8,800 bases of DNA from an uncultured Muribaculaceae bacterium (GCA_910588245.1 CAJUQP010000068.1:1-8800); one strand, 5' to 3'; numbered from the stretch's first letter, positions 1 through 6,328 are shown. Made by a program: numbers and translations. The notes: generated from the letters alone by a model not told the origin.

Positions 1-34
1 ATCTGCATTATCGAAGTCATTATTGATGAGTGGC

Positions 35-1672
35 TTACATCATGCCGCCCATGCCGCCCATGCCTGGAGCAGCCATGGCAGGAGCCGGGTTGTCTTCTTT
101 CTTGTCGGCGATCACACACTCTGTGGTAAGGAACATGCCGGCGATGCTGGCTGCGTTCTCAAGAGCCACACGTGTCACCTTGGCGGGATCGATCACGCCG
201 GTGGCGAAGAAGTTTTCGAATGAGTCGGTGCGGGCGTTGTAGCCGAAGTCGCCATTACCTTCCTTCACTTTCTGAACGATCACTGCGCCTTCAACGCCGG
301 CGTTGGCAACGATCTGACGGAGAGGCTCCTCAATAGCGCGGCGGATGATGGCTATGCCGGTGTTCTCGTCGTCGTTGTCACCCTTGAGCTCGTCAAGGCG
401 GTCGAGGCAACGGATGTAGGCCACGCCGCCGCCGGGAACAATACCCTCGGCGATAGCCGCACGGGTAGCGGAAAGGGCGTCGTCCACACGGTCTTTCTTC
501 TCTTTCATCTCAACCTCGGAAGCGGCGCCGATGTAGAGCACGGCAACGCCGCCGGCGAGCTTGGCGAGACGCTCCTGAAGTTTCTCCTTGTCATAGTTGG
601 AGGTGGTGGTCTCGATCTGGGCCTTGATCTGGTTTACGCGGTCGGCGATGGCCTGTTTGGAGCCTGCGCCGTTGACGATGATTGTGTTGTCTTTGTTGAC
701 TGTCACCTTATCGGCAGTGCCGAGATCCTGTGCGGTGGCCTGGGCGAGCTGCATGCCTTTCACCTCACTTATGACAGTGCCACCGGTGAGGATGGCGATA
801 TCTTCAAGCATCTCCTTGCGGCGGTCGCCGAAGCCGGGAGCCTTCACCGCGCAGATTTTAAGCGATCCGCGCAGCCTGTTGACCACGAGAGTGGCGAGAG
901 CTTCATTGTCGACATCTTCAGCGATGATCAGAAGCGGACGTCCGCTCTGGGCCACGCTCTCGAGAATCGGGAGAAGCTCCTTGAGATTGGAAATTTTCTT
1001 ATCGTAGAGGAGGATGTAGGGAGAATCCATCTCGCACTCCATCTTCTCGCTGTTTGTCACGAAATAGGGGGATATATAGCCGCGGTCAAACTGCATGCCT
1101 TCTACGACATCGACTGTCGTCTCAGTGCCCTTGGCCTCCTCGACGGTTATGACACCCTCTTTTTTTACTTTCTTCATTGCCTCAGCAATGAGCGCGCCGA
1201 TCTTCTCGTCGTTGTTGGCGGATACGCGGGCCACGTTCTCGATCTTCTCGATATCGTCGTCCACTTCCTGACTCTGTGCCTTGATGCCTTCCACAACGGC
1301 CGACACTGCTTTGTCGATGCCGCGTTTCAGATCCATGGGATTGGCGCCGGCGGCTACGTTCTTGAGGCCGACATTTACGATGGCCTGGGCGAGCACGGTG
1401 GCTGTCGTCGTGCCGTCACCTGCCTGGTCGCCGGTCTTGGAGGCAACCTCTTTCACAAGCTGCGCGCCCATGTTCTGGAAAGGATCCTCGAGCTCAACCT
1501 CACGGGCTACCGTCACACCATCTTTAGTGATGTGGGGGGCACCGAATTTTTTCTCAATAATCACGTTGCGGCCTTTAGGGCCGAGTGTCACTTTGACTGC
1601 GTCGGCAAGAGCGTCGACACCATTCTTAAGCTCTTCGCGAGCCTTGATATTGAATTTGATTTCTTTAGCCAT
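35..1672 (-). CDS. groL: Chaperonin GroEL (60 kDa, Hsp60)
   Basis: Cytoplasmic group I chaperonin subunit. It forms the double-ring cage that, with GroES and ATP, folds newly made and stress-damaged proteins. The 545-residue product is the usual length. Family landmarks are visible: MAKEIKF at the start, the nucleotide-binding TLGPKGRNV (about 29-37) and GDGTTT (85-90), the apical-domain PGFGDRR, the equatorial ATRAAIAEGIVPGGG block, and a Gly/Met-rich tail ending GGMGGMM. The ATG at 1672 gives the standard N-terminus. It is the second gene of the groS-groL operon, 41 bases after the groS stop. No promoter or terminator is visible between the two, so they are presumably co-transcribed. Only 34 bases follow the stop inside the window, so the downstream terminator cannot be judged. 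The gene is intact and identification is essentially certain. Confidence 0.99.
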   Translation of the reverse strand: MAKEIKFNIKAREELKNGVDALADAVKVTLGPKGRNVIIEKKFGAPHITKDGVTVAREVELEDPFQNMGAQLVKEVASKTGDQAGDGTTTATVLAQAIVNVGLKNVAAGANPMDLKRGIDKAVSAVVEGIKAQSQEVDDDIEKIENVARVSANNDEKIGALIAEAMKKVKKEGVITVEEAKGTETTVDVVEGMQFDRGYISPYFVTNSEKMECEMDSPYILLYDKKISNLKELLPILESVAQSGRPLLIIAEDVDNEALATLVVNRLRGSLKICAVKAPGFGDRRKEMLEDIAILTGGTVISEVKGMQLAQATAQDLGTADKVTVNKDNTIIVNGAGSKQAIADRVNQIKAQIETTTSNYDKEKLQERLAKLAGGVAVLYIGAASEVEMKEKKDRVDDALSATRAAIAEGIVPGGGVAYIRCLDRLDELKGDNDDENTGIAIIRRAIEEPLRQIVANAGVEGAVIVQKVKEGNGDFGYNARTDSFENFFATGVIDPAKVTRVALENAASIAGMFLTTECVIADKKEDNPAPAMAAPGMGGMGGMM

Positions 1673-1713
1673 TTCTGTGAATTGTTTTTCCTTTTATTGT
1701 CTTGTGCGGTCTG

Positions 1714-1989
1714 TCAGGCGCATACCACTGCGAGGACGTCGCTCTGGCGCATCATAATGTATTTCACTCCCTCAAATTCGATCTCGGTGCCGGCATATTT
1801 GCCATAGAGCACCTCGTCGCCTTCCTTGAGCACCATAGGTTCGTCTTTCGTGCCGTTGCCGACAGCGAGCACTTTCCCTCTCAGAGGTTTCTCTTTTGCC
1901 GAATCAGGAATGATGATGCCACCCATTGTGACCTCTTCTGCAGCTGTGGGCTCGATGAGAATCCTGTCTGCCAATGGTTTGATATTCAT
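1714..1989 (-). CDS. groS: Co-chaperonin GroES (10 kDa, Hsp10)
   Basis: Cytoplasmic co-chaperonin whose heptamer caps the GroEL ring and closes the folding chamber. The 91-residue product has the family pattern: MNIKPLADRILIEP at the start, then the mobile loop with EVTMGGIIIPDSAKEKP (about 19-35) that contacts GroEL, then GKVLAVGNG and GDEVLYGKYAGTEIEFEG. The protein ends in QSDVLAVVCA, a small Cys-Ala extension that looks unusual but harmless. It is the first gene of the groS-groL operon. The upstream gap of about 100 bases to the amylase terminator must hold the promoter. I could not find a good TAnnTTTG -7 box or a CIRCE repeat there, so its heat-shock control is not readable from the sequence. 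Confidence 0.98.
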   Translation of the reverse strand: MNIKPLADRILIEPTAAEEVTMGGIIIPDSAKEKPLRGKVLAVGNGTKDEPMVLKEGDEVLYGKYAGTEIEFEGVKYIMMRQSDVLAVVCA

Positions 1990-2093
1990 ATGTAGTATTT
2001 TTTTATAGGTTATATCGCATTCTATCGGGTGATAATCAAATACCGTGCCAATTTTTCAAGTGCGGTGTTCGTTAATAATATATGTCATTTAAA

Positions 2094-2127
2094 AAAGAAA
2101 CATCCCGCATGGGCGGAATGTTTCTTT
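2094..2127 (-). terminator. Rho-independent terminator after the alpha-amylase gene
   Basis: Two 15-base arms (2094-2108 and 2113-2127) flank a four-base loop. Read on the minus strand all 15 pairs form, one of them a U-G wobble, and the stem runs into a tract of six U residues (2096-2091). On the plus strand the same position is a C-A mismatch and no U-run follows beyond the stem. It therefore fits the minus strand best. It lies 57 bases past the amylase stop and insulates the groS promoter region from amylase transcription. Confidence 0.85.
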
Positions 2128-2183
2128 AAAAATCTTAAAAATAAAGAATTGGACGTGTCTGACAAGCTTTTGCTCGTTGTCTG

Positions 2184-3620
2184 TCATTTAGCCTTATGAA
2201 GAATGTAGCTACGTTCGGGGGCGAGATAGCCGTGGAGCATGCCTTTTTTCACCTTGAATTCCTTGCCGTAGACGTTGTCGGTGTATCTTCCGTCCGGAAG
2301 GGTGGTGGGGAGATTGACAGAACTGGCACACTTGGAGATATTGATGACAGCGGCGCCTTTCTTACCGCGGTTTACGAGAAGTACGTGGCCATCTGACGAT
2401 GTGCGGATATCCTCGGGCTCTCCGGCCATGGATTTCCTGAAATTGTTGACAGCCACAACCTCAGGATGAAAGAACTCATCGTTGCCACGGGCCCCCAACA
2501 CGTTGTCGCCCCAGTAGTTCTTCCGCGTGGATCCTGCGGGACGGCTGAAGAAGAGGGGAGTGCCGTTCTGGCGTGCGGTAAGAAATACCCAACCGGTGCG
2601 TATCTGGTCATCGGTAAGATGCGCCGATTCATGTGCGTTGGCATAGGTGTCATGGCTCTCTACCCATGTTGTGAGATATTCTGGGGCTGCGCTGTGATGC
2701 CAGCTCTTGATGTCGATTCCCTCGGCTGATCCTTTGTCGAGTGCTTCGCGCAACACATGACCGTAGCCTGAGGCGGTCTGGCCCATATAATCGGCATATT
2801 CGGATTCAGGCACACCTTTGTCCTGAAGTACCTCTCCGTATACGAACAGTGAATCGTAAGGCACGGCCAGTTTTACTCCTTTCACAGACTTGCGTCCAGT
2901 GGCAACATCCCAAAAATCGTTCTCCTTCACTCCGGAGGTTGTGTCGACAGGGTCGGAATGAACTCCTATGTGTTTTGCAGTGTCGTATCTGAACCCTTTC
3001 ACTCCGAGAGATAGCAGGTCGTTGACAAACTGCATATAGTATTTCTGGAAATCCGGATTCTCTGTGTTGACATCGGGCAGCGAGCCCATGGCCCAGAGCG
3101 TGCATTGTTCCCTGTCGCCATAGTTGTCGATGGTTGTGAGGCCTTTTGAGTGGAACATTTTGTCGCGACCGCCTACAGCCTTGTAGAAATCGTCGGAGAC
3201 GGCATCGATATCGAATGCGGTATGGTTGGGCAATACGTCGACAAGCACCTTTATATCATATTTGGCGGCGGAGTCCATCATCTGTTTCATCTCCTCGCGC
3301 GTGCCTACTATATTATTGCCAATCTTCCAGTCGGTAGGTTGATAGTAGTAATACCAGTTTCCTTCCGTGACGTCGTCGTCAAAAATTTTCTTTCCGCTTC
3401 CTTCTGGCGCATAGCAGTTCTGCACCGGAGAAGTTTGCACCATTGTGAAGCCGGCGTCGGCTATGCGCTTCATGTTGTCGGCGATGGTCGGGAAACTCCA
3501 GCTCCATGCGTGGAGGATAGTCTCGTTGTTTGTGGCTTTCGGATCGTGTGTCATACGGTCTTTTGCGGCGATAGGGAGTGTGGCCGCAATAGCCAGCGAA
3601 AATGTAAGAATCTTATTCAT
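2184..3620 (-). CDS. Secreted alpha-amylase, GH13 family, AmyE-like
   Basis: Predicted retaining alpha-1,4-glucan hydrolase acting on starch or maltooligosaccharides in the periplasm or outside the cell. Residues 1-19 form a signal peptide (Lys, hydrophobic core, cleavage near IAA/KD) with no lipobox Cys. The 478-residue protein shows all GH13 conserved regions: DVLPNH (128-133), LPDVN (181-185), GFRYDTAKH with nucleophile D213, FVYGEVL with acid/base E263, and ESHDTYAN with H323 and D324. Several stretches match my memory of Bacillus subtilis AmyE, such as LHAWSWSF, the TWVESHDTYAN segment and TPLFFSRP, suggesting subfamily GH13_28. It has catalytic domains A and B plus a short C domain, without AmyE's C-terminal starch-binding module. 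No SusC/SusD pair or regulator lies beside it. The ATG at 3620 is chosen because it begins the signal peptide. Enzyme class is very secure; exact substrate is inferred. Confidence 0.95.
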   Translation of the reverse strand: MNKILTFSLAIAATLPIAAKDRMTHDPKATNNETILHAWSWSFPTIADNMKRIADAGFTMVQTSPVQNCYAPEGSGKKIFDDDVTEGNWYYYYQPTDWKIGNNIVGTREEMKQMMDSAAKYDIKVLVDVLPNHTAFDIDAVSDDFYKAVGGRDKMFHSKGLTTIDNYGDREQCTLWAMGSLPDVNTENPDFQKYYMQFVNDLLSLGVKGFRYDTAKHIGVHSDPVDTTSGVKENDFWDVATGRKSVKGVKLAVPYDSLFVYGEVLQDKGVPESEYADYMGQTASGYGHVLREALDKGSAEGIDIKSWHHSAAPEYLTTWVESHDTYANAHESAHLTDDQIRTGWVFLTARQNGTPLFFSRPAGSTRKNYWGDNVLGARGNDEFFHPEVVAVNNFRKSMAGEPEDIRTSSDGHVLLVNRGKKGAAVINISKCASSVNLPTTLPDGRYTDNVYGKEFKVKKGMLHGYLAPERSYILHKAK

Positions 3621-3863
3621 ATTTAGTTAAGGGTGAATGTGCTATGAGATCTCTATTGGGAGGAGTGAGAAAGCCAGAGTCTTGGCATATTCCGGGAGAG
3701 CATGCGCGCCTAAAGTCGGAAAACACTATAATAGTAACGCACAGGAGATTGATTTATCGTATTTCACGGCGATTTTTTGCGAAATAATTGTTTCCTGCAC
3801 ACATACCGGAATAGTGTGCCAACTACTAAAGAAGCTTAAAATATTGATTTAAAGCCGTGTTAT
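3621..3863. other. Divergent intergenic region, amylase / NlpC-P60
   Basis: AT-rich non-coding stretch upstream of both the minus-strand amylase and the plus-strand peptidase. I see no RNA gene. I find no TAnnTTTG box on the minus strand that would place the amylase promoter. The one ordered element is the dyad at 3797-3819. The plus-strand frame 3637-3852 has no recognisable protein features and no homology I can name, so it is not called as a gene. Confidence 0.6.
3797..3819. repeat. Inverted repeat GCACAC-N11-GTGTGC
   Basis: Two perfect 6-base arms (3797-3802 and 3814-3819) flank an 11-base spacer. Arm centres are 17 bases apart. The shape suits either a dimeric regulator's operator or a weak hairpin. 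It sits 44 bases upstream of the -33 box of the peptidase promoter and about 180 bases upstream of the amylase start. Arms this short can arise by chance, so function is only a possibility. Confidence 0.35.
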
Positions 3864-3895
3864 TTTGCGTTAACAAATTTTTTTAATTAATTTTG
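3864..3895 (+). promoter_or_regulatory. Bacteroidota-type promoter for the NlpC/P60 gene
   Basis: A TTTG -33 box (3864-3867), a 20-base spacer and a TAATTTTG -7 box (3888-3895) fit the Bacteroidota sigma-ABfr consensus TTTG-N19/20-TAnnTTTG exactly. Transcription should begin around 3900-3903. That places the upstream ATG at 3913 only about ten bases from the transcript start and gives about 37 bases of leader before the ATG at 3940. Confidence 0.8.
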
Positions 3896-3939
3896 CAAAC
3901 GAAAAGGACGAAATGGTCCTTGGTAATCATAACCCACCC

Positions 3940-4560
3940 ATGAAATATCCCAAAATAATAGCGATAATATTTGCGGCTGTTGCCGTTCTGCCGGTTAACG
4001 CCCAAAACAGCAAAACCATGGATGCCCACCGTGCGGCCCACCATCAGCAGCTCGCCAATGTGAAGTCGAGGATGGACAAGAGCGTCATCAAAGATTTCAT
4101 AAAGAACGATGTCGACCGTCGTGAGGCAGAGGCGATAGAGCATAACCCGCTCTCGGCCGAGTCATCTGCCATGATCAATGATCTCCTGAAGGAAGCACGT
4201 AGCCATATGGGAAAGCGTTACCGCTCTGGTGCCAAAGGCCCCAATGCTTTCGACTGCTCGGGCTTCTCAAGCTATGTCTATCGCCAGTTCGGCTATGACA
4301 TCAGCACATCTTCAAAAGCACAGTATGCCGACGGAGAGTCTGTTGATCGTAAGGATCTGCGTGCCGGCGATCTTGTGTTCTTCACGGGCCGTAGTCTTCG
4401 CAGAGGCATAGGCCATGTCGGGATTGTGGTAAGCGCGGACAATGAGAAAGGCACGTTCAAGTTCATACATGCCAGCACATCGCAGGGCATAAGGATCGAT
4501 ACCAACGATGGTTATTATGCCAAGCGGTATGTTGGAGCAAGAAGAATCATAACTAAATAA
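3940..4560 (+). CDS. Secreted NlpC/P60 (C40) cysteine peptidase
   Basis: Predicted cell-wall hydrolase cutting peptide stems of peptidoglycan in the periplasm. The 206-residue product has a signal peptide at 1-21 (MKYPK, hydrophobic core, PVNA/QN), a polar helical linker at about 22-80, and a single NlpC/P60 domain at about 80-205. The catalytic residues are visible: C106 in FDCSGF, H159 in GHVGIV, and H177 in FIHAST as the third polar residue. LRAGDLVFF is the usual strand before the His. There is no SH3 or LysM targeting domain. The frame is open from an ATG at 3913, but 3940 is chosen because it begins a textbook signal peptide; the longer version would put nine uncharged or polar residues in front of it. 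It is a single-gene unit, with its own promoter at 3864-3895 and a terminator 27 bases past the stop. Family is secure; which peptide bond is cut is not known from sequence. Confidence 0.93.
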   Translation: MKYPKIIAIIFAAVAVLPVNAQNSKTMDAHRAAHHQQLANVKSRMDKSVIKDFIKNDVDRREAEAIEHNPLSAESSAMINDLLKEARSHMGKRYRSGAKGPNAFDCSGFSSYVYRQFGYDISTSSKAQYADGESVDRKDLRAGDLVFFTGRSLRRGIGHVGIVVSADNEKGTFKFIHASTSQGIRIDTNDGYYAKRYVGARRIITK

Positions 4561-4587
4561 TAATATTCTTTATCAATTCCCAATTAA

Positions 4588-4626
4588 AAAAGGTCCCGGC
4601 AGAAGCGAATTCCGTCGGGGCCTTTT
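4588..4626 (+). terminator. Rho-independent terminator after the NlpC/P60 gene
   Basis: Arms at 4588-4598 and 4616-4626 pair over 11 bases including one U-G wobble on the plus strand. They enclose a 17-base loop that can fold further through GAA/TTC. The stem is GC-rich next to the loop and ends in four U residues. It lies 27 bases after the peptidase stop and 26 bases before the next start, so it should separate the two genes. The U-tract is short, so some read-through is possible. Confidence 0.75.
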
Positions 4627-4652
4627 GATAGATCGGGATTATTTAATATATT

Positions 4653-5486
4653 ATGAGACTCACGTATATATGGCATGATTGCTTCTATCTCGAGGCCGAA
4701 AATGCCGATATATTATTCGATTTCTGGAAAGATGTATGTGCTCCCGTCGGACAACAGCCTCTCTTTCTGCATACACGCGACTGGAGCCGTCCTCTTTATG
4801 TGATGGTGAGTCATCATCACAAGGACCACTACGACAGGGTGATTTTCGAGTGGGCGAAACTTGGCCGGGTGCATTATATTTTGAGTGATGACACCGCACG
4901 CTTTGCCCGTCATATTCTCAATCCCGGATCTATATATAAAGGAACCAAACCCGCTCCCGGTCAAGTGACTGTTTTGAAGACAGGTGATGTGTATGATGAC
5001 GGAGTCATACGGGTTGAGGCATACGGATCTACTGACATCGGCAATTCCTACTGGTTTTCTGTCGATGGGTTCTCAGGGTTTCATGCCGGCGATCTCAATG
5101 CATGGATCTGGAAAGACGAATCGACAGCCGCTGAAGTGGCGCAGGCGTTTGAGGCATTCAACAGGATTGTAGGCTCAATACGTGATTCCCATCCACATAT
5201 CGACTATGTGATGTTTCCGGTTGACTCCCGGATAGGAACGGACTATTTCACCGGTGCCGCTGTTTTTGTCCGTGAAATAGATGTGGCGCGTTTCTTCCCT
5301 ATGCATTTCGGGTTGGGTGATACAGTTGCGGAACAGGAGAGATACAGGCTTGACGCCGCAAAAACGGATCTTTATATGAATCCGGAAAGAGGGGAATACA
5401 TATGTCTGCAGGCTCCTTATTCGTCGTATGCTGATCCACGGGCCACAAAGAGGGACAGATATCTACTTACGGACGCTGTTTCCTGA
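4653..5486 (+). CDS. MBL-fold metallo-hydrolase, UlaG-like group
   Basis: Cytoplasmic metal-dependent hydrolase of the metallo-beta-lactamase superfamily; the substrate cannot be named. The 277-residue protein has no signal peptide. The metal-binding HxHxDH motif is HHHKDH at 54-59. FHAGDLN (142-148) supplies the bridging D147, and PMHFG supplies the last ligand H218. A GSTD segment (125-128) occupies the place where many superfamily members have the third-site His, so D128 may replace it. I recall GSTD...HAGDLN as a pattern shared by a group of related hydrolases, so this is probably a family trait rather than damage. The ATG at 4653 is the only sensible start. No convincing promoter box lies between the upstream terminator and the start. 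The 3' end overlaps the convergent thioesterase gene by 20 bases. Confidence 0.88.
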   Translation: MRLTYIWHDCFYLEAENADILFDFWKDVCAPVGQQPLFLHTRDWSRPLYVMVSHHHKDHYDRVIFEWAKLGRVHYILSDDTARFARHILNPGSIYKGTKPAPGQVTVLKTGDVYDDGVIRVEAYGSTDIGNSYWFSVDGFSGFHAGDLNAWIWKDESTAAEVAQAFEAFNRIVGSIRDSHPHIDYVMFPVDSRIGTDYFTGAAVFVREIDVARFFPMHFGLGDTVAEQERYRLDAAKTDLYMNPERGEYICLQAPYSSYADPRATKRDRYLLTDAVS

Positions 5487-6252
5487 AAACCCGGGCGAAG
5501 AAAAGTGGAGCGCTGTCCTCTTTTCTTCCCAGCAGGAACGATGACGTCATCGGGTCGGAGTCATGGCGCAAAAGCGTTGTCTCCATGCCGTATTTCGCTT
5601 CGTGCAGGAACGAAAGTTCAAGGCGTCTGATGTAAGTAGTGTCGTGCTCCTCAAGAGAGAACCTGTTGAGAAGAAGAGTGACATATCTGACGGTATTTAC
5701 GTGGCGGTAGAAATCAAGGTCGCAGTATTTGAACCGGTAGTCGAATGCCGGAGATGTGGCCCTGAGTGTGCCTTTGGGTAGTTCGGCATCATCCAAGGCT
5801 TCAATTATGGCCATATGCCTTGCCTGGTTTTCTATGGGTGGACGCTCGCCTACGATCATCTCCCCGCTGATGTCGAGGTGTGAGAGTCCGAGGTTTGTGT
5901 GATTGACAGTGTCCATCACCATCCAAATGGATCTCGCATAGCCGTAGACCGTGCCGTCTGTTGCCAGAATCTTGAAGGCTCTCTCGGAGAAATGTCGGTT
6001 TGAACTCTCTATCCAGGTCTGGATAACGAATGTGTCGTTGGCTTTGGGATAACAGTCCATCTCGACGGTGAGACGCGAGAGCACCCATCCGCCGTTGATG
6101 CCGGTCATTGAAGGATTGCCGATGCCGAGATGATTCGCATGGGCTGTGGCGATGTCTATTAGCCGGGTGACGAGCACCGGCAACGAGAGTTCCTGTTCGG
6201 CGTTTGTCTCTCCGGCTGAGAGAAAATATGATTCCTCAAAGATAAGGGTCAT
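5467..6252 (-). CDS. Acyl-ACP thioesterase (FatA/FatB-like double hotdog)
   Basis: Predicted cytoplasmic enzyme that hydrolyses acyl-ACP to free fatty acid and ACP, ending or diverting fatty acid synthesis. The 261 residues fit two hotdog domains, about 1-130 and 160-258. GGWVLSRLTVEMDCYPK (54-70) and ERAFKILATDG (90-100) are typical of the first. The second carries the signature DLDFYRHVNTVRY (178-190), equivalent to the plant FatB DLDVNQHVNN segment, with D180, H184 and N186 kept. The Asn two residues before the His is Tyr182 here. The segment matching FatB's Glu-Cys-Gly reads H217-E218-A219, so the Glu is kept and the Cys is absent. The start at 6252 gives a normal N-terminus. It diverges from tamL with the start codons 109 bases apart and converges on the MBL gene. 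Family call is firm; chain-length preference is not readable. Confidence 0.92.
   Translation of the reverse strand: MTLIFEESYFLSAGETNAEQELSLPVLVTRLIDIATAHANHLGIGNPSMTGINGGWVLSRLTVEMDCYPKANDTFVIQTWIESSNRHFSERAFKILATDGTVYGYARSIWMVMDTVNHTNLGLSHLDISGEMIVGERPPIENQARHMAIIEALDDAELPKGTLRATSPAFDYRFKYCDLDFYRHVNTVRYVTLLLNRFSLEEHDTTYIRRLELSFLHEAKYGMETTLLRHDSDPMTSSFLLGRKEDSAPLFFARVFRKQRP
5497..5528. repeat. Perfect 9-bp inverted repeat, possible 3' hairpin of the MBL-gene mRNA
   Basis: GAAGAAAAG (5497-5505) and CTTTTCTTC (5520-5528) are exact reverse complements. Inside them a T-T mismatch and a three-base GGA/TCC stem leave a six-base loop. It lies within the thioesterase coding region and begins 11 bases after the MBL gene's stop. 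On the plus strand it could cap or end the MBL-gene transcript, although no U-run follows the stem, so a classical terminator is not claimed. Confidence 0.45.
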
Positions 6253-6270
6253 TGTCTTGATTTTATTGAA

Positions 6271-6299
6271 TTATTGGTCATGGGGGAGAGCTTATTGGT
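6271..6299. repeat. Direct repeat TTATTGGT with 21-base period
   Basis: TTATTGGT occurs at 6271-6278 and again at 6292-6299, start to start 21 bases, close to two helical turns. A partial copy (TTATTGAA) is at 6263-6270. The second copy ends one base from the thioesterase -7 box and covers the expected -33 zone of the tamL promoter. The placement suits an operator for a regulator binding in tandem, but this is inferred from position and spacing alone. Confidence 0.4.
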
Positions 6300-6300
6300 G

Positions 6301-6308
6301 CAAAATTA
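6301..6308 (-). promoter_or_regulatory. -7 box of the thioesterase promoter
   Basis: Read on the minus strand the bases are TAATTTTG, an exact TAnnTTTG match and identical to the -7 box of the peptidase promoter at 3888-3895. Transcription would begin near 6294, leaving about 40 bases of leader before the ATG. No TTTG -33 box lies at the expected distance (around 6329-6332), so the promoter may be weak or need an activator. Confidence 0.5.
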
Positions 6309-6320
6309 CTAAAAAAGTAT

Positions 6321-6328
6321 TAACTTTG
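6321..6328 (+). promoter_or_regulatory. -7 box of the tamL promoter
   Basis: TAACTTTG is an exact TAnnTTTG match on the plus strand. It lies 33 bases before the TTG proposed as the tamL start, which would leave a leader of roughly 25-30 bases. The -33 region has only TTG-like bases inside the TTATTGGT repeat at slightly long spacing. The box falls inside the extended open frame, which argues that translation starts downstream of it. Confidence 0.55.

Noticed and set aside
38..75. Short tandem repeat of the GCCGCCCAT type at the left edge
   Set aside because: It encodes the normal Gly-Gly-Met tail of GroEL and is not an independent repeat element.
597..1757. Long plus-strand frames opposite groL (597-1007 and 1281-1757)
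   Set aside because: They are shadows of a highly constrained gene; their translations are low in charged-residue order and match no family.
2037..2060. Heat-shock control signals upstream of groS (CTTGAAA at 2060-2054 and GGTATTTG at 2044-2037, minus strand)
   Set aside because: The CTTGAAA lacks a properly spaced sigma-32-type -10 element, GGTATTTG misses the first two bases of the TAnnTTTG box, and no CIRCE inverted repeat is present.
2161..2181. GACAA/TTGTC inverted repeat next to the amylase stop
   Set aside because: The arms are five bases with a bulged interior, and the strong terminator at 2094-2127 already explains 3' end formation.
3637..3852. 71-residue plus-strand frame between the amylase and the peptidase
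   Set aside because: It has no recognisable domain, secretion signal or promoter, and it contains the dyad; it looks like open intergenic sequence.
3913..3939. Upstream ATG of the NlpC/P60 gene
   Set aside because: It would start about ten bases from the predicted transcript start and place VLGNHNPP before a clean signal peptide that begins at 3940.
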